Counted from the stretch's first letter, positions 1 to 11,558 are shown. The stretch is DNA of 64,000 nucleotides from an uncultured Phycisphaerae bacterium (GCA_937928595.1 CALGJV010000040.1:27518-91517), one strand, 5' to 3'. A program made the numbers and translations. The notes: a model not told the origin generated them from the sequence alone.

Positions 1-699
<699 letters not shown>

Positions 700-724
700 C
701 CGCGTTCTCCCGCGAGGAAGCCCC

Positions 725-2008
725 GTGAGCCACGCCGCCCACACCGCCGCCGCGCCGCACGCCGCCACCGCGCCGCCCCGCCCGGCCGCGCTGCTGGTCG
801 AGTTCGACTCGCCCGGCGCGCTGCTGACGGCCGCCGAGCAGGTGCGCGACGCCGGCTTCCGCCGCTGGGACACCCACTCACCCTTCCCCGTCCACGGCAT
901 CGACCAGGCCATGGGCATCCGCCGCACGCGCCTCCCGTGGATCGTGTTCGTCGCCGGTGTCGTCGGCTGCACCGCCGGCCTGGCGCTGCAATGGCTCACG
1001 AACGCCACCAGCGCCGCCGACGCCCCCCCGGGCCTATGGACCATCTTCCAGGGCTACAACTACGTCATCAGCGAGAAGCCCGCCCTCAGCCTGCCGGCCT
1101 TCATCCCGGTCATCTTCGAGCTGACCATCCTGTTCTCCGCGCTGGCCACGGTCATCGGCATGCTCGCGATGAACAACCTGCCGCGCCACGCGCACCCGCT
1201 GCTGGCCCACCCGCGTTTCCGCCGGGTGACGTCCGATCGCTTCTTCCTGGTGATCGACGCCGACGACCCGCAGTTTGACCCCGCCCGGACCCGCGACTTT
1301 CTCGGCCAGCTCCCGGCCGCGGTCGCGGTCGAGACCGTGCCCGAGGACCGCTCGCCCACCGCGCTGCCGCGGGGCGTGGTCATCGCCATCCTGATTCTCG
1401 TCGCGCTGGCACTGCTGCCGCCCCTGCTGGTGGCCCGCGCCCGGCTGTCCAAGAGCACCGAGCCGCGCATCCAGATCATTCAGGACATGGACAACCAGGA
1501 ACGCTTCAAGGCTCAGCAGGCCGGCCCCTTCGCCGATCGCCGCGCGTCGCGTCCGACGATCGCCGGAACCGTCGCCCGGGGCGACCTCGCCGGCGACGCC
1601 CACCTGCTGACCGGCCGCGTCGGTGACGACTGGGCCGCCGCATTCCCCCCCACTCTCGAAATCGACCTGCGGCTGCTCCATCGCGGCCGCGAGCGGTTCG
1701 GCGTGTATTGCGCCCCATGCCACGGCTACGGCGGCGCGGGCGACGGCATTGTTGCCCAGCGGGCGCTCCGCCTGAACACCGAGGGCTGGGTGCAGCCGAC
1801 GTCCATGCTCGACGCGACCGTCCGCGACCGGCCGGTCGGGCACATCTTCAACACGATCACGAACGGCATACGCAGCATGCCGCCCTACGGCGACCAGATC
1901 CGCCCCGAGGATCGGTGGGCGATCGTCGCCTACATCCGGGCCCTCCAGCGCAGCCAGAACGCGCGCCTGGACGACGTGCCCCCGGAGGTGCGGGCCGACT
2001 TGCGCTAA
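725..2008 (+). CDS. ActD (DUF3341) fused to ActE monoheme cytochrome c
   Basis: A 427-residue fusion. Residues about 20-200 are the DUF3341/ActD module with two membrane helices (about 72-91 and 124-148) and the typical LLVEFDSPGALLTAA opening. A third helix at about 217-236 leads into a periplasmic cytochrome c domain with one heme site, CAPCH at 329-333, and a likely axial Met in RSMPPYG. In Rhodothermus marinus ActD and ActE are separate proteins; here they are one chain. The start is GTG at 725, preceded by a GAGGAAG ribosome site; no nearer in-frame ATG fits the conserved N-terminus. It lies between actC and actF with 18-25 base gaps, so it is co-transcribed with the rest of alternative complex III. 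Confidence 0.9.
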   Translation: MSHAAHTAAAPHAATAPPRPAALLVEFDSPGALLTAAEQVRDAGFRRWDTHSPFPVHGIDQAMGIRRTRLPWIVFVAGVVGCTAGLALQWLTNATSAADAPPGLWTIFQGYNYVISEKPALSLPAFIPVIFELTILFSALATVIGMLAMNNLPRHAHPLLAHPRFRRVTSDRFFLVIDADDPQFDPARTRDFLGQLPAAVAVETVPEDRSPTALPRGVVIAILILVALALLPPLLVARARLSKSTEPRIQIIQDMDNQERFKAQQAGPFADRRASRPTIAGTVARGDLAGDAHLLTGRVGDDWAAAFPPTLEIDLRLLHRGRERFGVYCAPCHGYGGAGDGIVAQRALRLNTEGWVQPTSMLDATVRDRPVGHIFNTITNGIRSMPPYGDQIRPEDRWAIVAYIRALQRSQNARLDDVPPEVRADLR

Positions 2009-2026
2009 CCCCGCGGAGAACGGGCG

Positions 2027-3256
2027 ATGGCCGGGACAGCACAGCACGCCACCGAACGCCGGCGCTTCGAGCGCGGCCCGGACCGCCTGGCCGCCGGCGC
2101 TGCCGTGGTCGGCCTCGCCGGACTGGCGGCCGGCGTGGCGGTCGGGCCGAACGTCGGCTGGGATGTGTTCTTCCGCTCGTACCTGCTGAACTACTGTTTT
2201 GTGCTGAGTCTGGCGCTGGGGGCGCTGTTTTTCGTCATGCTTCAGCACTTGACGCGGGCCGGCTGGAGCGTCGCCCTGCGGCGCGTGGCGGAGTTCGTGG
2301 CGGGGGCGCTGCCTTGGCTGGCCCTGCTGTTCCTGCCCCTGCTGATCCCCGTGCTCCAGGGCCGCCCCGGCGTCTACAAGTGGTCCAGCCCAGACGTCGT
2401 CGCCGGCGACCCGCTGCTTCAAGCCAAGGCGGCGTGGCTCAACCCGGCGTTCTTCACGGTTCGCTGCGTCGTGTACTTCGTCGTGTGGTCGCTGCTGGCC
2501 GTCGTCTTCGTGCGGGATTCAGTGCGCCAGGACGCCACCGGCGACGTCGGGCACACGCGGCGTCTGGAGTGGTGGAGCGCGCCGGGCATGCTGCTCTTCG
2601 CGCTGACGGTCACGTTCTTCTCGTTCGACGCGCTGATGTCGTTGAACCCGCACTGGTACAGCACGATCTTCGGCGTCTACTTCTTCTCGGGCGCCGTGGT
2701 GGGGTTCTTCGCGCTGCTGGCTCTGCTGGTCACGGGCGTACAGCGGGCCGGCGCCTTGACCGCCTCCGTGACCGTCGAGCACTACCACGACCTCGGCAAG
2801 CTCATGTTCGGCTTCGTCGTGTTCTGGGCCTACATCGCGTTCTCCCAGTACATGCTCCAGTGGTATGCGAACCTGCCCGAGGAAACCGCCTGGTACTTCG
2901 CCCGGCAGAACGACCCGTGGTGGCGCGGCGTCAGCCTCCTGCTCCTGCTGGGGCATTTCGTCGCGCCGTTCCTCGCGCTGATTTCGCGTTTTCCCAAGCG
3001 TCGCCCCGGCCTGCTCGTGCCCGCGGCGCTTTGGCTGCTGGCCATGCACTGGCTGGACCTCTACTACCTCGTGACGCCCCGCCCGCTCGGCGCTTCGTAT
3101 GTGCCCGCCGCTCCCCTGCACTGGACCGACCTCGCGCTGTTCGTCGGGCTGGGCGGCCTCTTCCTGGCCGCCGTGGTACGGCCGATGGGACGCCACGCGC
3201 TCCTGCCGGAGCGCGACCCGCGACTGGGCGAGGCCCTGACATTCGAGAACATCTGA
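2027..3256 (+). CDS. actF: Alternative complex III membrane subunit ActF
   Basis: A 409-residue polytopic protein with roughly ten hydrophobic helices. It has the ActF hallmarks: the W-S-P-D segment after helix 3 (KWSSPDVV), the FFSFDALMSLNPHWYST loop, the YHDLGKLMFGFVVFWAYIAF helix and the QYMLQWYANLPEE loop that follows. ActF is a shorter paralogue of ActC and completes the membrane core of the quinol:electron-acceptor oxidoreductase. It starts at ATG 2027, 18 bases after the actD-actE stop, and the next gene begins 34 bases after its end, consistent with one operon running on into the oxidase genes. The ActF family name is secure; whether this copy itself binds quinol cannot be told from the sequence. 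Confidence 0.92.
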   Translation: MAGTAQHATERRRFERGPDRLAAGAAVVGLAGLAAGVAVGPNVGWDVFFRSYLLNYCFVLSLALGALFFVMLQHLTRAGWSVALRRVAEFVAGALPWLALLFLPLLIPVLQGRPGVYKWSSPDVVAGDPLLQAKAAWLNPAFFTVRCVVYFVVWSLLAVVFVRDSVRQDATGDVGHTRRLEWWSAPGMLLFALTVTFFSFDALMSLNPHWYSTIFGVYFFSGAVVGFFALLALLVTGVQRAGALTASVTVEHYHDLGKLMFGFVVFWAYIAFSQYMLQWYANLPEETAWYFARQNDPWWRGVSLLLLLGHFVAPFLALISRFPKRRPGLLVPAALWLLAMHWLDLYYLVTPRPLGASYVPAAPLHWTDLALFVGLGGLFLAAVVRPMGRHALLPERDPRLGEALTFENI

Positions 3257-3290
3257 CGCCCGCCCCGGACGGGGCGGCCAGGACCTGACC

Positions 3291-3647
3291 ATGAGTGCCC
3301 AGGACGATCCGAAAGCATCCACGACCGTCGTCGTCAGCATCGTGGGCGGCATCCTCCTCCTGGCGATCATCGTCTTCGCGCAGGTGCTGTTCTACAGCGG
3401 CCAGCGCTTCGAAGACGCCCGCAAACGCTACGCCCCGCCGCCGGCCGAGCTGACCCAGCTGCAATCCGAGCAGCTCGCCCAGATCACCACCTACCGCCGC
3501 CCCGCCGCGCCCGACGGCCCCTACGCGATCCCGATCGACCGCGCCATGGAGCTCGTCGTCAGCGAACTGAAATCCGCGCCGCCGCCGACTACCATCCCAC
3601 AGCCGGCGGCGACGCCGCCCGCGGTGCCACCGGCACAGACACCATGA
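3291..3647 (+). CDS. Small single-helix membrane protein of the ACIII-oxidase operon
   Basis: A 118-residue protein with one N-terminal membrane helix (about residues 11-33, VVVSIVGGILLLAIIVFAQV) and a periplasmic tail rich in Pro and Ala. The middle part (about 45-90) has a conserved-looking stretch around ITTYRRPAAPDGPYAIPIDRAMELV, which resembles the small unnamed proteins found between actF and sco in such operons; it may be an accessory (ActG-like) subunit tethering the two complexes, but that is inference. It starts at ATG 3291 and its stop overlaps the next gene's start by four bases, so the two are translationally coupled. Confidence 0.75.
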   Translation: MSAQDDPKASTTVVVSIVGGILLLAIIVFAQVLFYSGQRFEDARKRYAPPPAELTQLQSEQLAQITTYRRPAAPDGPYAIPIDRAMELVVSELKSAPPPTTIPQPAATPPAVPPAQTP

Positions 3648-4546
3648 GGATGGGCTGCCTTCACGCGTGCTCGATGCTGCTTGGGCTCGGTCTCGGGTCC
3701 GCCATCCTGACGCGCGCTCAGCAGCCCCCGCTCGACCCCGCCCCCGCCGCGGCGACCGCGCCGGCGGACCAACCGTTCGTGGACGAGGGCGATTCGGGCG
3801 CGCCGCTACCCCCCGAGCTCGAGGGCGTCGGCATCGACGAGCGTCTCGGAAATTCGCTCCCGCTCGACGTCGAGTTCACGGACCACACCGGCGCCGTCGT
3901 GCCGCTCCGCAAGTACTTCGACGGCCGCCGCCCGGTCATCCTGACGCTCAACTATTACCGCTGCCCGATGTTGTGCGGCCTCCAGCTCAACGGTCTGCTC
4001 GACGCCCTGCGGGAGCTGGACTGGACCGCCGGCGAGAACTTCCAGCTGCTCACCGTCAGCTTCGATCCGCTCGAAACCGCCAGCCTCGCGCAGATCAAGC
4101 GGACGAACTACCTGAAGGAGTACGGCCGCCCCCAGGCCGCCGGCGGCTGGCACTTTCTGACCGGCCGCCAGCGCAGCATCGACGCGCTGCTGGACGCGAC
4201 CGGCTTCAGGGTCAAGTTCAATCCCAAGACCAACGAGTGGATGCACGCAGCAGCGCTGATCCTCTGCACTCCCGACGGCCGGGTGTCGCGCTATCTGAAG
4301 GACGTGCGTTACGAGCCGCGGACGTTGCGGCTGTCGCTGGTGGAAGCGTCGGAGGGGAAGATCGGCAGCACGGTGGACCGTTTCCTGCTGTTCTGTTTTC
4401 ACTACGACGGCGCGGGGGGTTATCAGCTCGCCGCGTTCAACGTCGCGCGGCTGATGGGGGGCCTGACGCTCATCGTGGTCGTGGGATTGCTGCTTTACTT
4501 CTGGCGCGGCGAGCGCCGCAGGAAGGCTCAGACCGGACGGACATGA
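3644..4546 (+). CDS. SCO1/SenC-family copper chaperone
   Basis: A 300-residue SCO protein that delivers copper to the CuA site of oxidase subunit II. Residues 1-25 are a signal or anchor sequence, and the thioredoxin-fold domain spans about 75-245. It carries the copper-binding CPMLC motif at 107-111 and the third ligand, a His at 201 (MHAAALILC). A C-terminal membrane helix follows at about 272-292 (MGGLTLIVVVGLLLYFW), giving an anchor at the end rather than the usual N-terminal one. Its start overlaps the upstream small gene, and its stop overlaps the coxB start (ATGA), placing the metal chaperone directly ahead of its client. Confidence 0.94.
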   Translation: MRMGCLHACSMLLGLGLGSAILTRAQQPPLDPAPAAATAPADQPFVDEGDSGAPLPPELEGVGIDERLGNSLPLDVEFTDHTGAVVPLRKYFDGRRPVILTLNYYRCPMLCGLQLNGLLDALRELDWTAGENFQLLTVSFDPLETASLAQIKRTNYLKEYGRPQAAGGWHFLTGRQRSIDALLDATGFRVKFNPKTNEWMHAAALILCTPDGRVSRYLKDVRYEPRTLRLSLVEASEGKIGSTVDRFLLFCFHYDGAGGYQLAAFNVARLMGGLTLIVVVGLLLYFWRGERRRKAQTGRT

Positions 4547-5550
4547 ACCCGATCGCCCCGCTCCCGCTCCTGGCCCAGGCGGCGTCGCCGACGACGTGGC
4601 CCACGGTATCGCCCGGCGGCGGCACCGCCTGGATGCCGCCCGCCGCATCCACCGCCGCGCACCACGCGGACTTCGTCTTCTACTTCATCTACTGGGTCGC
4701 GGTGTTCTTTTTCGTGCTCATCGTGGCCCTGATGGCGTACTTCGCCATCCGCTACCGCCGCCGGGCGGCCCACGAGCGCGCCCCGGGCGCGGCCACGCAC
4801 AACACCGCGCTCGAAATCACCTGGAGCGCGATCCCGCTTGCGCTGGTGATCGTGATGTTCTACCTGGGCTACCGCGGGTTTCTGGACATGGTCAACCCGC
4901 CCGCCGACGCCCTGCCGATCCTGGTGACCGGGCAGAAGTGGGTCTGGAGCTTCACCTACCCCAACGGCCACTCGGACACCGAGCTGCACGTACCGGTCGA
5001 CCGGCCGGTCCAGCTCACGTTGTGGTCCTCCGACGTGATTCACAGCTTCTACGTCCCGGCGTTCCGGATCAAACGGGACGCCGTGCCCGGGCGCTACAAC
5101 AAGATCTGGTTCGAGGCGACCAAGCCGGGGGAGTACCTCGCGCTCTGCGCCGAGTACTGCGGCACGCAGCACTCGGACATGCTGGCGCGGGTCGTCGTGC
5201 ACGAGCCGGGCGGCTACGAATCGTGGCTGTCGGAGGCGTCCGACCCGTTCCGCACGCGCTCCTACGCCGAAGTCGGCCGGCTGATCCACCAGAAGCGCTG
5301 CGCCGGGTGCCACTCCGTGGATGGCTCGGCCAACATCGGCCCGACGTTCAAGGGCATCTGGAACCACCAGGTCGCGCTGCGCGACGGCACGTCGGTGCTC
5401 GTGGACGAGAACTACATCCGGGAGTCGATCCTGTACCCCCAAAAGCAGATCGTGAAGGGGTACGACCCCGTGATGCCGACGTTCCAGGGCCAGCTCAAGG
5501 ATCGCGAAATCCTCGCGCTGATCGAGTACATCAAGGAACTGGAGAAGTAA
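4543..5550 (+). CDS. ctaC: Cytochrome c oxidase subunit II with fused cytochrome c (caa3 type)
   Basis: 335 residues. Two N-terminal helices (about 43-70 and 92-112) are followed by the periplasmic cupredoxin domain with a complete CuA site: His167 (DVIHSF), Cys202, Cys206, His210 and Met213 in [13 protein letters not shown] cytochrome c domain follows, with CAGCH at 253-257 and a likely axial Met in VMPTF at 311, which marks a caa3-type enzyme. The start at ATG 4543 shares four bases with the SCO stop and is the only one that gives a sensible N-terminus; the frame stays open upstream but that part is antisense-like shadow. The protein takes electrons from ACIII or a soluble cytochrome and passes them to subunit I. 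Confidence 0.96.
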   Translation: MNPIAPLPLLAQAASPTTWPTVSPGGGTAWMPPAASTAAHHADFVFYFIYWVAVFFFVLIVALMAYFAIRYRRRAAHERAPGAATHNTALEITWSAIPLALVIVMFYLGYRGFLDMVNPPADALPILVTGQKWVWSFTYPNGHSDTELHVPVDRPVQLTLWSSDVIHSFYVPAFRIKRDAVPGRYNKIWFEATKPGEYLALCAEYCGTQHSDMLARVVVHEPGGYESWLSEASDPFRTRSYAEVGRLIHQKRCAGCHSVDGSANIGPTFKGIWNHQVALRDGTSVLVDENYIRESILYPQKQIVKGYDPVMPTFQGQLKDREILALIEYIKELEK

Positions 5551-5569
5551 CGCTTCCGAGGATGTTCCC

Positions 5570-7264
<1,695 letters not shown>

Positions 7265-7286
7265 CCCCCGGAGCGAGCCGATCCCG

Positions 7287-8177
7287 ATGGCCTCTTCATC
7301 CACCACCGCCGCCGAGCCGCACGCCGGACACCCGCCGCGCCTGGCCCACCAGTTCGACACGCCCGCGCAGCAGTTCGAGTCGGTCGTCCAGGGTATGTGG
7401 CTCTTCCTCGCGACCGAAATCCTGCTGTTCGGCGGCCTGTTCTGCGCTTACGCCGTGTATCGGGCCAACCATCCCGAGATCTTCGAGTACGCCCACAAGT
7501 ACCTCGATACGTTCTGGGGCGCCGTCAACACCGTCATCCTCCTGTGCAGCAGCTTTACGATGGCCGCCGGCGTCTGGGCCGCGCAGCGCGGCCGCCGCGT
7601 CATGCTTTCGGTGATGCTCGCTCTCACGCTGCTCGGCGGCCTCGGCTTCCTCGGCATCAAGTACGTCGAGTACAAGCACAAGTGGGAGGCCGGGCTGTTG
7701 TGGGGCCGCCACTACCAGCCGCTCTACCCTCCGGGCCATCACGGCGAAGACGCAACGCCGCACACGCCGGCCTCACCCGCGCCCGCCCCGCCGCCGCCCG
7801 CCCCGCCCGCGGTTCCGGCGGAAACACCGCCGCCGGCCGCCGTCTCGGCCGACGCGGCCGATCCGTCCTGGAATCTGCACGCGTTCGATAGCGGTCCTCG
7901 CGGCCTGTTGCTGCCGGGAAGCGCGCCGCCAGTCGCTTCCGAGCCGCAGCCGGTCCGCAACGTCCACATCTTTTTCGGCATCTATTTCTGCATGACCGGC
8001 CTGCACGGACTGCACGTGATCGCCGGACTGATCGTCATCGGGTGGTTACTGGTCGGCGCTGTGGCGGGACGCTACTCCGGCGGCTACTTCACCCCGGTCG
8101 AGGTCGGCGGCCTGTACTGGCACCTCGTCGACCTGATCTGGATCTACCTGTTCCCCCTGCTGTACCTGATTCACTAG
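7287..8177 (+). CDS. ctaE: Cytochrome c oxidase subunit III with Pro-rich insertion
   Basis: 296 residues. Residues about 30-130 and 230-296 are the helices of heme-copper oxidase subunit III (MWLFLATEILLFGGLFCAY; GLHGLHVIAGLIVIGW; YWHLVDLIWIYLFPLLYLI). Between them, about residues 150-225, sits a long hydrophilic stretch dominated by Pro and Ala (PAPAPPPPAPPAVPAETPPP), placed in the loop before the conserved Gly-Leu-His helix. That loop is short in typical subunit III, so this is an insertion of around 70 residues. The ATG at 7287 is chosen because the upstream frame overlaps subunit I. It is encoded directly after ctaD and nine bases before the subunit IV gene. Confidence 0.93.
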   Translation: MASSSTTAAEPHAGHPPRLAHQFDTPAQQFESVVQGMWLFLATEILLFGGLFCAYAVYRANHPEIFEYAHKYLDTFWGAVNTVILLCSSFTMAAGVWAAQRGRRVMLSVMLALTLLGGLGFLGIKYVEYKHKWEAGLLWGRHYQPLYPPGHHGEDATPHTPASPAPAPPPPAPPAVPAETPPPAAVSADAADPSWNLHAFDSGPRGLLLPGSAPPVASEPQPVRNVHIFFGIYFCMTGLHGLHVIAGLIVIGWLLVGAVAGRYSGGYFTPVEVGGLYWHLVDLIWIYLFPLLYLIH

Positions 8178-8185
8178 GAGCGGTC

Positions 8186-8638
8186 ATGGCCGAGCACGCT
8201 TCTACCCACGCCCACTCCGCCAGTGACGAGCACGTCGGTCATCGCGTGCCGCTGTGGGTGCTGGCCGCCACGCTCGCGGCATTGCTGGCCCTGACGGTGT
8301 TGACCGTTTCGGTTACAGCCTGGAATTTCGGCCGCGCCGTCAATCTGTGGATCGCCATGATCATCGCCACCGTGAAAGCGACCCTCGTCGCGCTGTATTT
8401 CATGCACGTGCGCTACGACAAGCCAATCGTGGGCCTCATCCTGGTCGGCTCCCTCGCCTTCGTCGCGCTCTTCATCGGCCTGACGCTCATGGACGCCGTG
8501 GAGTACCAGACCTACCTGGCCGATTTCCGCGACAGCCCCCCGCCGGGCTACAGTCCGCCCGAGATGCCCGGCGAGCGCCCCGCTCCAGCGCCCCCGGCCA
8601 CGCCGCCGTCGGCGCCCCCAACCGACGGCGGGACTTGA
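8186..8638 (+). CDS. ctaF: Cytochrome c oxidase subunit IV (CtaF/COX4-like prokaryotic)
   Basis: 150 residues with the small-subunit layout of prokaryotic oxidase subunit IV: a short polar His-rich N-terminus (HASTHAHSASDEH), then three hydrophobic helices at about 23-45, 52-75 and 82-105. The signature segment is ATVKATLVALYFMHVRYD at about residues 60-78. The C-terminal 40 residues are Pro/Ala-rich and probably disordered. It helps stabilise the CuB site during assembly in related enzymes. It begins at ATG 8186, eight bases after subunit III ends, with GGAG as ribosome site. Confidence 0.92.
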   Translation: MAEHASTHAHSASDEHVGHRVPLWVLAATLAALLALTVLTVSVTAWNFGRAVNLWIAMIIATVKATLVALYFMHVRYDKPIVGLILVGSLAFVALFIGLTLMDAVEYQTYLADFRDSPPPGYSPPEMPGERPAPAPPATPPSAPPTDGGT

Positions 8639-8654
8639 TCGCCCCGAGACGCGC

Positions 8655-9263
8655 GTGCTCTTCCAAACCCTCATTTCCGACCCCGGGCCCGGCCGGCCGC
8701 ACGCACCCTCCCCGGGAGCGGCAGCCGGGCCGCTACTGATGGCTCTGCTCCTCGCCTCGCTCGCGATGGGGCTCGGCGCCGCGCTCGTGTTCTACTTCGC
8801 CATGCGGGCCCGGTTGCCGCAGTGGCCGCCCCCCGGCACCCCCCCACTCCCCGCGGGCCTGTGGCTCAGCACGGGGCTGCTGCTGGCCGCCAGCGCCGTC
8901 CTGCACGCGGCTCTGCGGGCCGCGCGCCGCGACCGGCTCGTCACCGTACGCCGCCTGACGCGCGCCGCGTTCGCTCTCGCGCTCGCCTTCCTGTTCAGCC
9001 AGGCCGCGGTCTGGTTCACCGCGTACGCGCGGCAGATGCCGCCGCAGCTCAACATGTACGCGATTACGTTCTACCTGCTCACCGGCCTGCACGCCCTGCA
9101 CATCGTCGGCGGGCTCATCCCGCTCGGCTGCGTGGCGGCCCGTGCGGCGCGGGGCCGCTACACGGCCGGCAACCACGCCGGACTGCGCTACTGTGCGCTC
9201 TACTGGCACTTCGTCGACGTCGTCTGGCTCGTGATGTTCGCCGCGCTGCACATGACGCGGTGA
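8655..9263 (+). CDS. Second heme-copper oxidase subunit III-like protein
   Basis: 202 residues, GTG start at 8655. It has five to six helices and the two best-conserved subunit III signatures near the C-terminus: GLHALHIVGGLIPLG and YWHFVDVVWLVMF. It is shorter than the copy upstream and has no Pro-rich insertion. Two subunit III genes in one oxidase operon occur in some planctomycete and Bacteroidetes-type clusters; this one may be an additional subunit of the same oxidase or a paralogue used under another condition. It is the last gene of the operon; the next genes are convergent. Confidence 0.88.
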   Translation: MLFQTLISDPGPGRPHAPSPGAAAGPLLMALLLASLAMGLGAALVFYFAMRARLPQWPPPGTPPLPAGLWLSTGLLLAASAVLHAALRAARRDRLVTVRRLTRAAFALALAFLFSQAAVWFTAYARQMPPQLNMYAITFYLLTGLHALHIVGGLIPLGCVAARAARGRYTAGNHAGLRYCALYWHFVDVVWLVMFAALHMTR

Positions 9264-9309
9264 CTCGCCGCGCAGCCGACCAGCGCCGCCCCCCGCGCCG
9301 CCGCCCTCG

Positions 9310-10452
9310 TCAGTTCGGTGTCTGCCCCAGCGCGTGCCGGGCCGCGTGCCACGCGAAATGAAACGCGTAGACCGCATCCACCGGCTCGCCGGCCTCGTTC
9401 AGCACCCAGACCGACGCCGGCGACGGGCGGCACTCCAGCCGCAACGGAACGCCGTCGACCACGGTCCGCCATGTGCCCGCCTCGTGCGCTCGCGCGACCG
9501 GCTCCGGCGTGGCTGCCGAGAGCGGCACACCAGGCAGCCCGGCCCGCTCCAGCACCTCCGCGAGCGGCCACGCGTGCCAGTCGCCGGTCGTCCGCACGAT
9601 CACCAGCGGCATCATCCGCGGCCGGCCGTCCGCGGGTTGCGTGCTCAGTGGGAACCGCGGCGTATCGCTGGCGAAGTACAGGTCGTACGTACGCTTGTAG
9701 AGCTTGAGCCGACCGAGGTCCGGTTTCAGTACCGTCGTGTCCGGGTGCCGCGCCACCCAATCCGACCAGTGCACGACCACCGCCGGACAGACCGCCAGCG
9801 TGGCGCCGCGGGCCGCCGCCGGCCCCGCCACCGCCCGCATCTGGAGCTGGCTCCACAAGCTCGCGCGTCCGTCGGGCCGCCGGTCGTACATCAGCAGGTT
9901 CGACTCGCAGAGCAGCCCGCTCACGCCGAACTCCAGCAGCCCGTCCGCGGTCTCCCGCTCGAAAACCACCGTGCCGTCGCACAGCGGATCGTACGTCACG
10001 GCGATCGCCCGGCCGCCCACCGTGTCGTTGACGATGCCGTGCCACGCGAGGAAACGCAGCGGGTACGCCCGGGCCGCGCCGTTGAGCGCCACGCCGACCA
10101 CGCGGTCCGTCGTAACCAGCAGTCTGCCCGCGTGTGCACGGGCCAGCTCGCGCGCCAGCTCCGCCAGCCCGTCCGTGGTCAGCACCTCCGGGTCGGTCAG
10201 GGCCGGCACCGCGTCGCGCGCCGCCCCCGACGCGACCAGGCGTTCGCGCGGCACAAGGCAGGTCGTGAGATCGAAGCCGTACGAGCCGACGTGTCGCCCG
10301 TCCCCCTGCGCACGCGGGCCGCGAACCCCCGCCGCCAGCCCCCATCCCAGCACAGCCACCGCGAGCGCCCCCGCGAGCACGAGCACCCACCCGCCGCTGC
10401 GCAGCGTCAGCAGCCGCTCCGGCCGGCTCCCCCTTCCCTCAGGCGGCGACAT
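9310..10452 (-). CDS. DUF3179 domain-containing membrane-anchored protein
   Basis: 380 residues. An N-terminal helix (about 21-43) acts as anchor or signal; the rest is a DUF3179 domain, recognisable from the repeated pattern AYPLRFLAWHGIVNDTVGG followed by AVTYDPLCDGTVVFER and the GLLCESNLLMYDR segment. The cysteine in DPLC and in GLLC are the conserved ones of the family. No reaction is known for DUF3179. Its start overlaps the end of ctaB by 14 bases, so it is the distal gene of a ctaB operon. The link with heme A/oxidase assembly is by position only. Confidence 0.88.
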   Translation of the reverse strand: MSPPEGRGSRPERLLTLRSGGWVLVLAGALAVAVLGWGLAAGVRGPRAQGDGRHVGSYGFDLTTCLVPRERLVASGAARDAVPALTDPEVLTTDGLAELARELARAHAGRLLVTTDRVVGVALNGAARAYPLRFLAWHGIVNDTVGGRAIAVTYDPLCDGTVVFERETADGLLEFGVSGLLCESNLLMYDRRPDGRASLWSQLQMRAVAGPAAARGATLAVCPAVVVHWSDWVARHPDTTVLKPDLGRLKLYKRTYDLYFASDTPRFPLSTQPADGRPRMMPLVIVRTTGDWHAWPLAEVLERAGLPGVPLSAATPEPVARAHEAGTWRTVVDGVPLRLECRPSPASVWVLNEAGEPVDAVYAFHFAWHAARHALGQTPN

Positions 10453-11443
10453 CGCCGGGCCTCTCGACCGGCGCCGCCACCGCCGCCGGGGGCCGCCCTG
10501 CGCTCGGGGCCGTCCGATCCAGCACGAGCAGTCCCATGAGCAACGGCAGGTAGATCACGCTCGCCAGGAACACGCCCCGCGCGGCCGCCGCCGTACGCCG
10601 CCGCTCCAGCACCACCGCGGCCGCGACAAAGGCCGCGCCCAGCACGCACGCACCAGCCGCGTACACCCCGCCCGCCGCCCCGAGAATCGTCAGCGCCAGC
10701 GTGACCGGCAGCAGCAGCAGTGCGTAAACGACCACGATGCACGCCGTCAGATGCCCTCCGGGATCGACCGCGGGCAGCATTCGGAAGCCGCCTCGTCGAT
10801 AGTCCTCACGATAAAGCCACGCCAAGGCGAGAAAGTGCGGCACCTGCCAGCAGAACAGCGTCGCCGCGAGCGCGAGCCCGGCGGGTGCGATGCCGCCCGT
10901 CGCAGCCGTCCAGCCGACCAGCGGCGGCAGCGCGCCGACGACGGCGCCGACGAGCGTGTTGCCCGTCGTGCGGACCTTCAGCGGTGTGTAAAGCAGCACG
11001 TACGTGAGCAGAGCGGCCAGTGCCAGCGCGGCCGCGAGCGGCGTCGTCCCCAACAGGAGAAGCGTGGGGCCCGCGACCCCGCAGACGAGGCCGAACAACA
11101 GGGCCGCACGCGGCGTCAACCGCCGCGTGGGCAGCGGCCGGCCCGCGGTCCGGTGCATCCGGGCGTCTCGTTCGCGCTCCCACCATTCGTTGAGCGCGTT
11201 CGCGCCCAAGGCGGCGAGTCCCGTCCCGACCACCGTCAGCGCAAACCGGCCCCAGTCGATCGAATCCCGGTCCGCCAACACGAACCCCACCGCCGTGGTC
11301 ACCAGAACGAGCGCGCTGAGGCGGGCCTTCCCGAGCTCGAGATACCAGCCGACAACGCGCCGCACGTCGCGGGCCCGGTTCGACGCGTCAAGCAGCATGG
11401 CGTTCGCGGCGGAAACGTCCCTCACACCGGCTCTCCCAGACAT
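10439..11443 (-). CDS. ctaB: Protoheme IX farnesyltransferase (heme O synthase)
   Basis: 334 residues, a UbiA-family prenyltransferase with about nine helices. It attaches a farnesyl group to heme b, the first step to the heme A needed by the oxidase encoded next door. The prenyl-pyrophosphate/Mg site is visible as NEWWERERDARMHRTAGRPLP-like sequence (residues about 105-125), where the usual N-x3-D-x3-D reads N-x3-E-x3-D, a conservative change. The second Asp-rich site lies in the loop containing YREDYRRGGFRML. It is divergent from ctaA with about 115 bases between starts, and it overlaps the DUF3179 gene downstream. Confidence 0.93.
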   Translation of the reverse strand: MSGRAGVRDVSAANAMLLDASNRARDVRRVVGWYLELGKARLSALVLVTTAVGFVLADRDSIDWGRFALTVVGTGLAALGANALNEWWERERDARMHRTAGRPLPTRRLTPRAALLFGLVCGVAGPTLLLLGTTPLAAALALAALLTYVLLYTPLKVRTTGNTLVGAVVGALPPLVGWTAATGGIAPAGLALAATLFCWQVPHFLALAWLYREDYRRGGFRMLPAVDPGGHLTACIVVVYALLLLPVTLALTILGAAGGVYAAGACVLGAAFVAAAVVLERRRTAAAARGVFLASVIYLPLLMGLLVLDRTAPSAGRPPAAVAAPVERPGDVAA

Positions 11444-11513
11444 CAGCCGATTGTAGCGGCCCGCAGCCCCGCGCCCAGCACGCCGGGGCGTGGCGGCCGC
11501 GATTCGCCGCCGC

Positions 11514-11519
11514 TATGCT
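11514..11519 (+). promoter_or_regulatory. Candidate -10 box (TATGCT) for ctaA
   Basis: TATGCT lies 39 bases upstream of the ctaA start, followed by a GAGGAGGGCG ribosome-binding region. No convincing -35 hexamer is present. It sits in the 115-base gap shared with divergent ctaB. Confidence 0.4.
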
Positions 11520-11558
11520 CCAATCCTGAGGAGGGCGAAGCCGCAACGGATACAAGGC

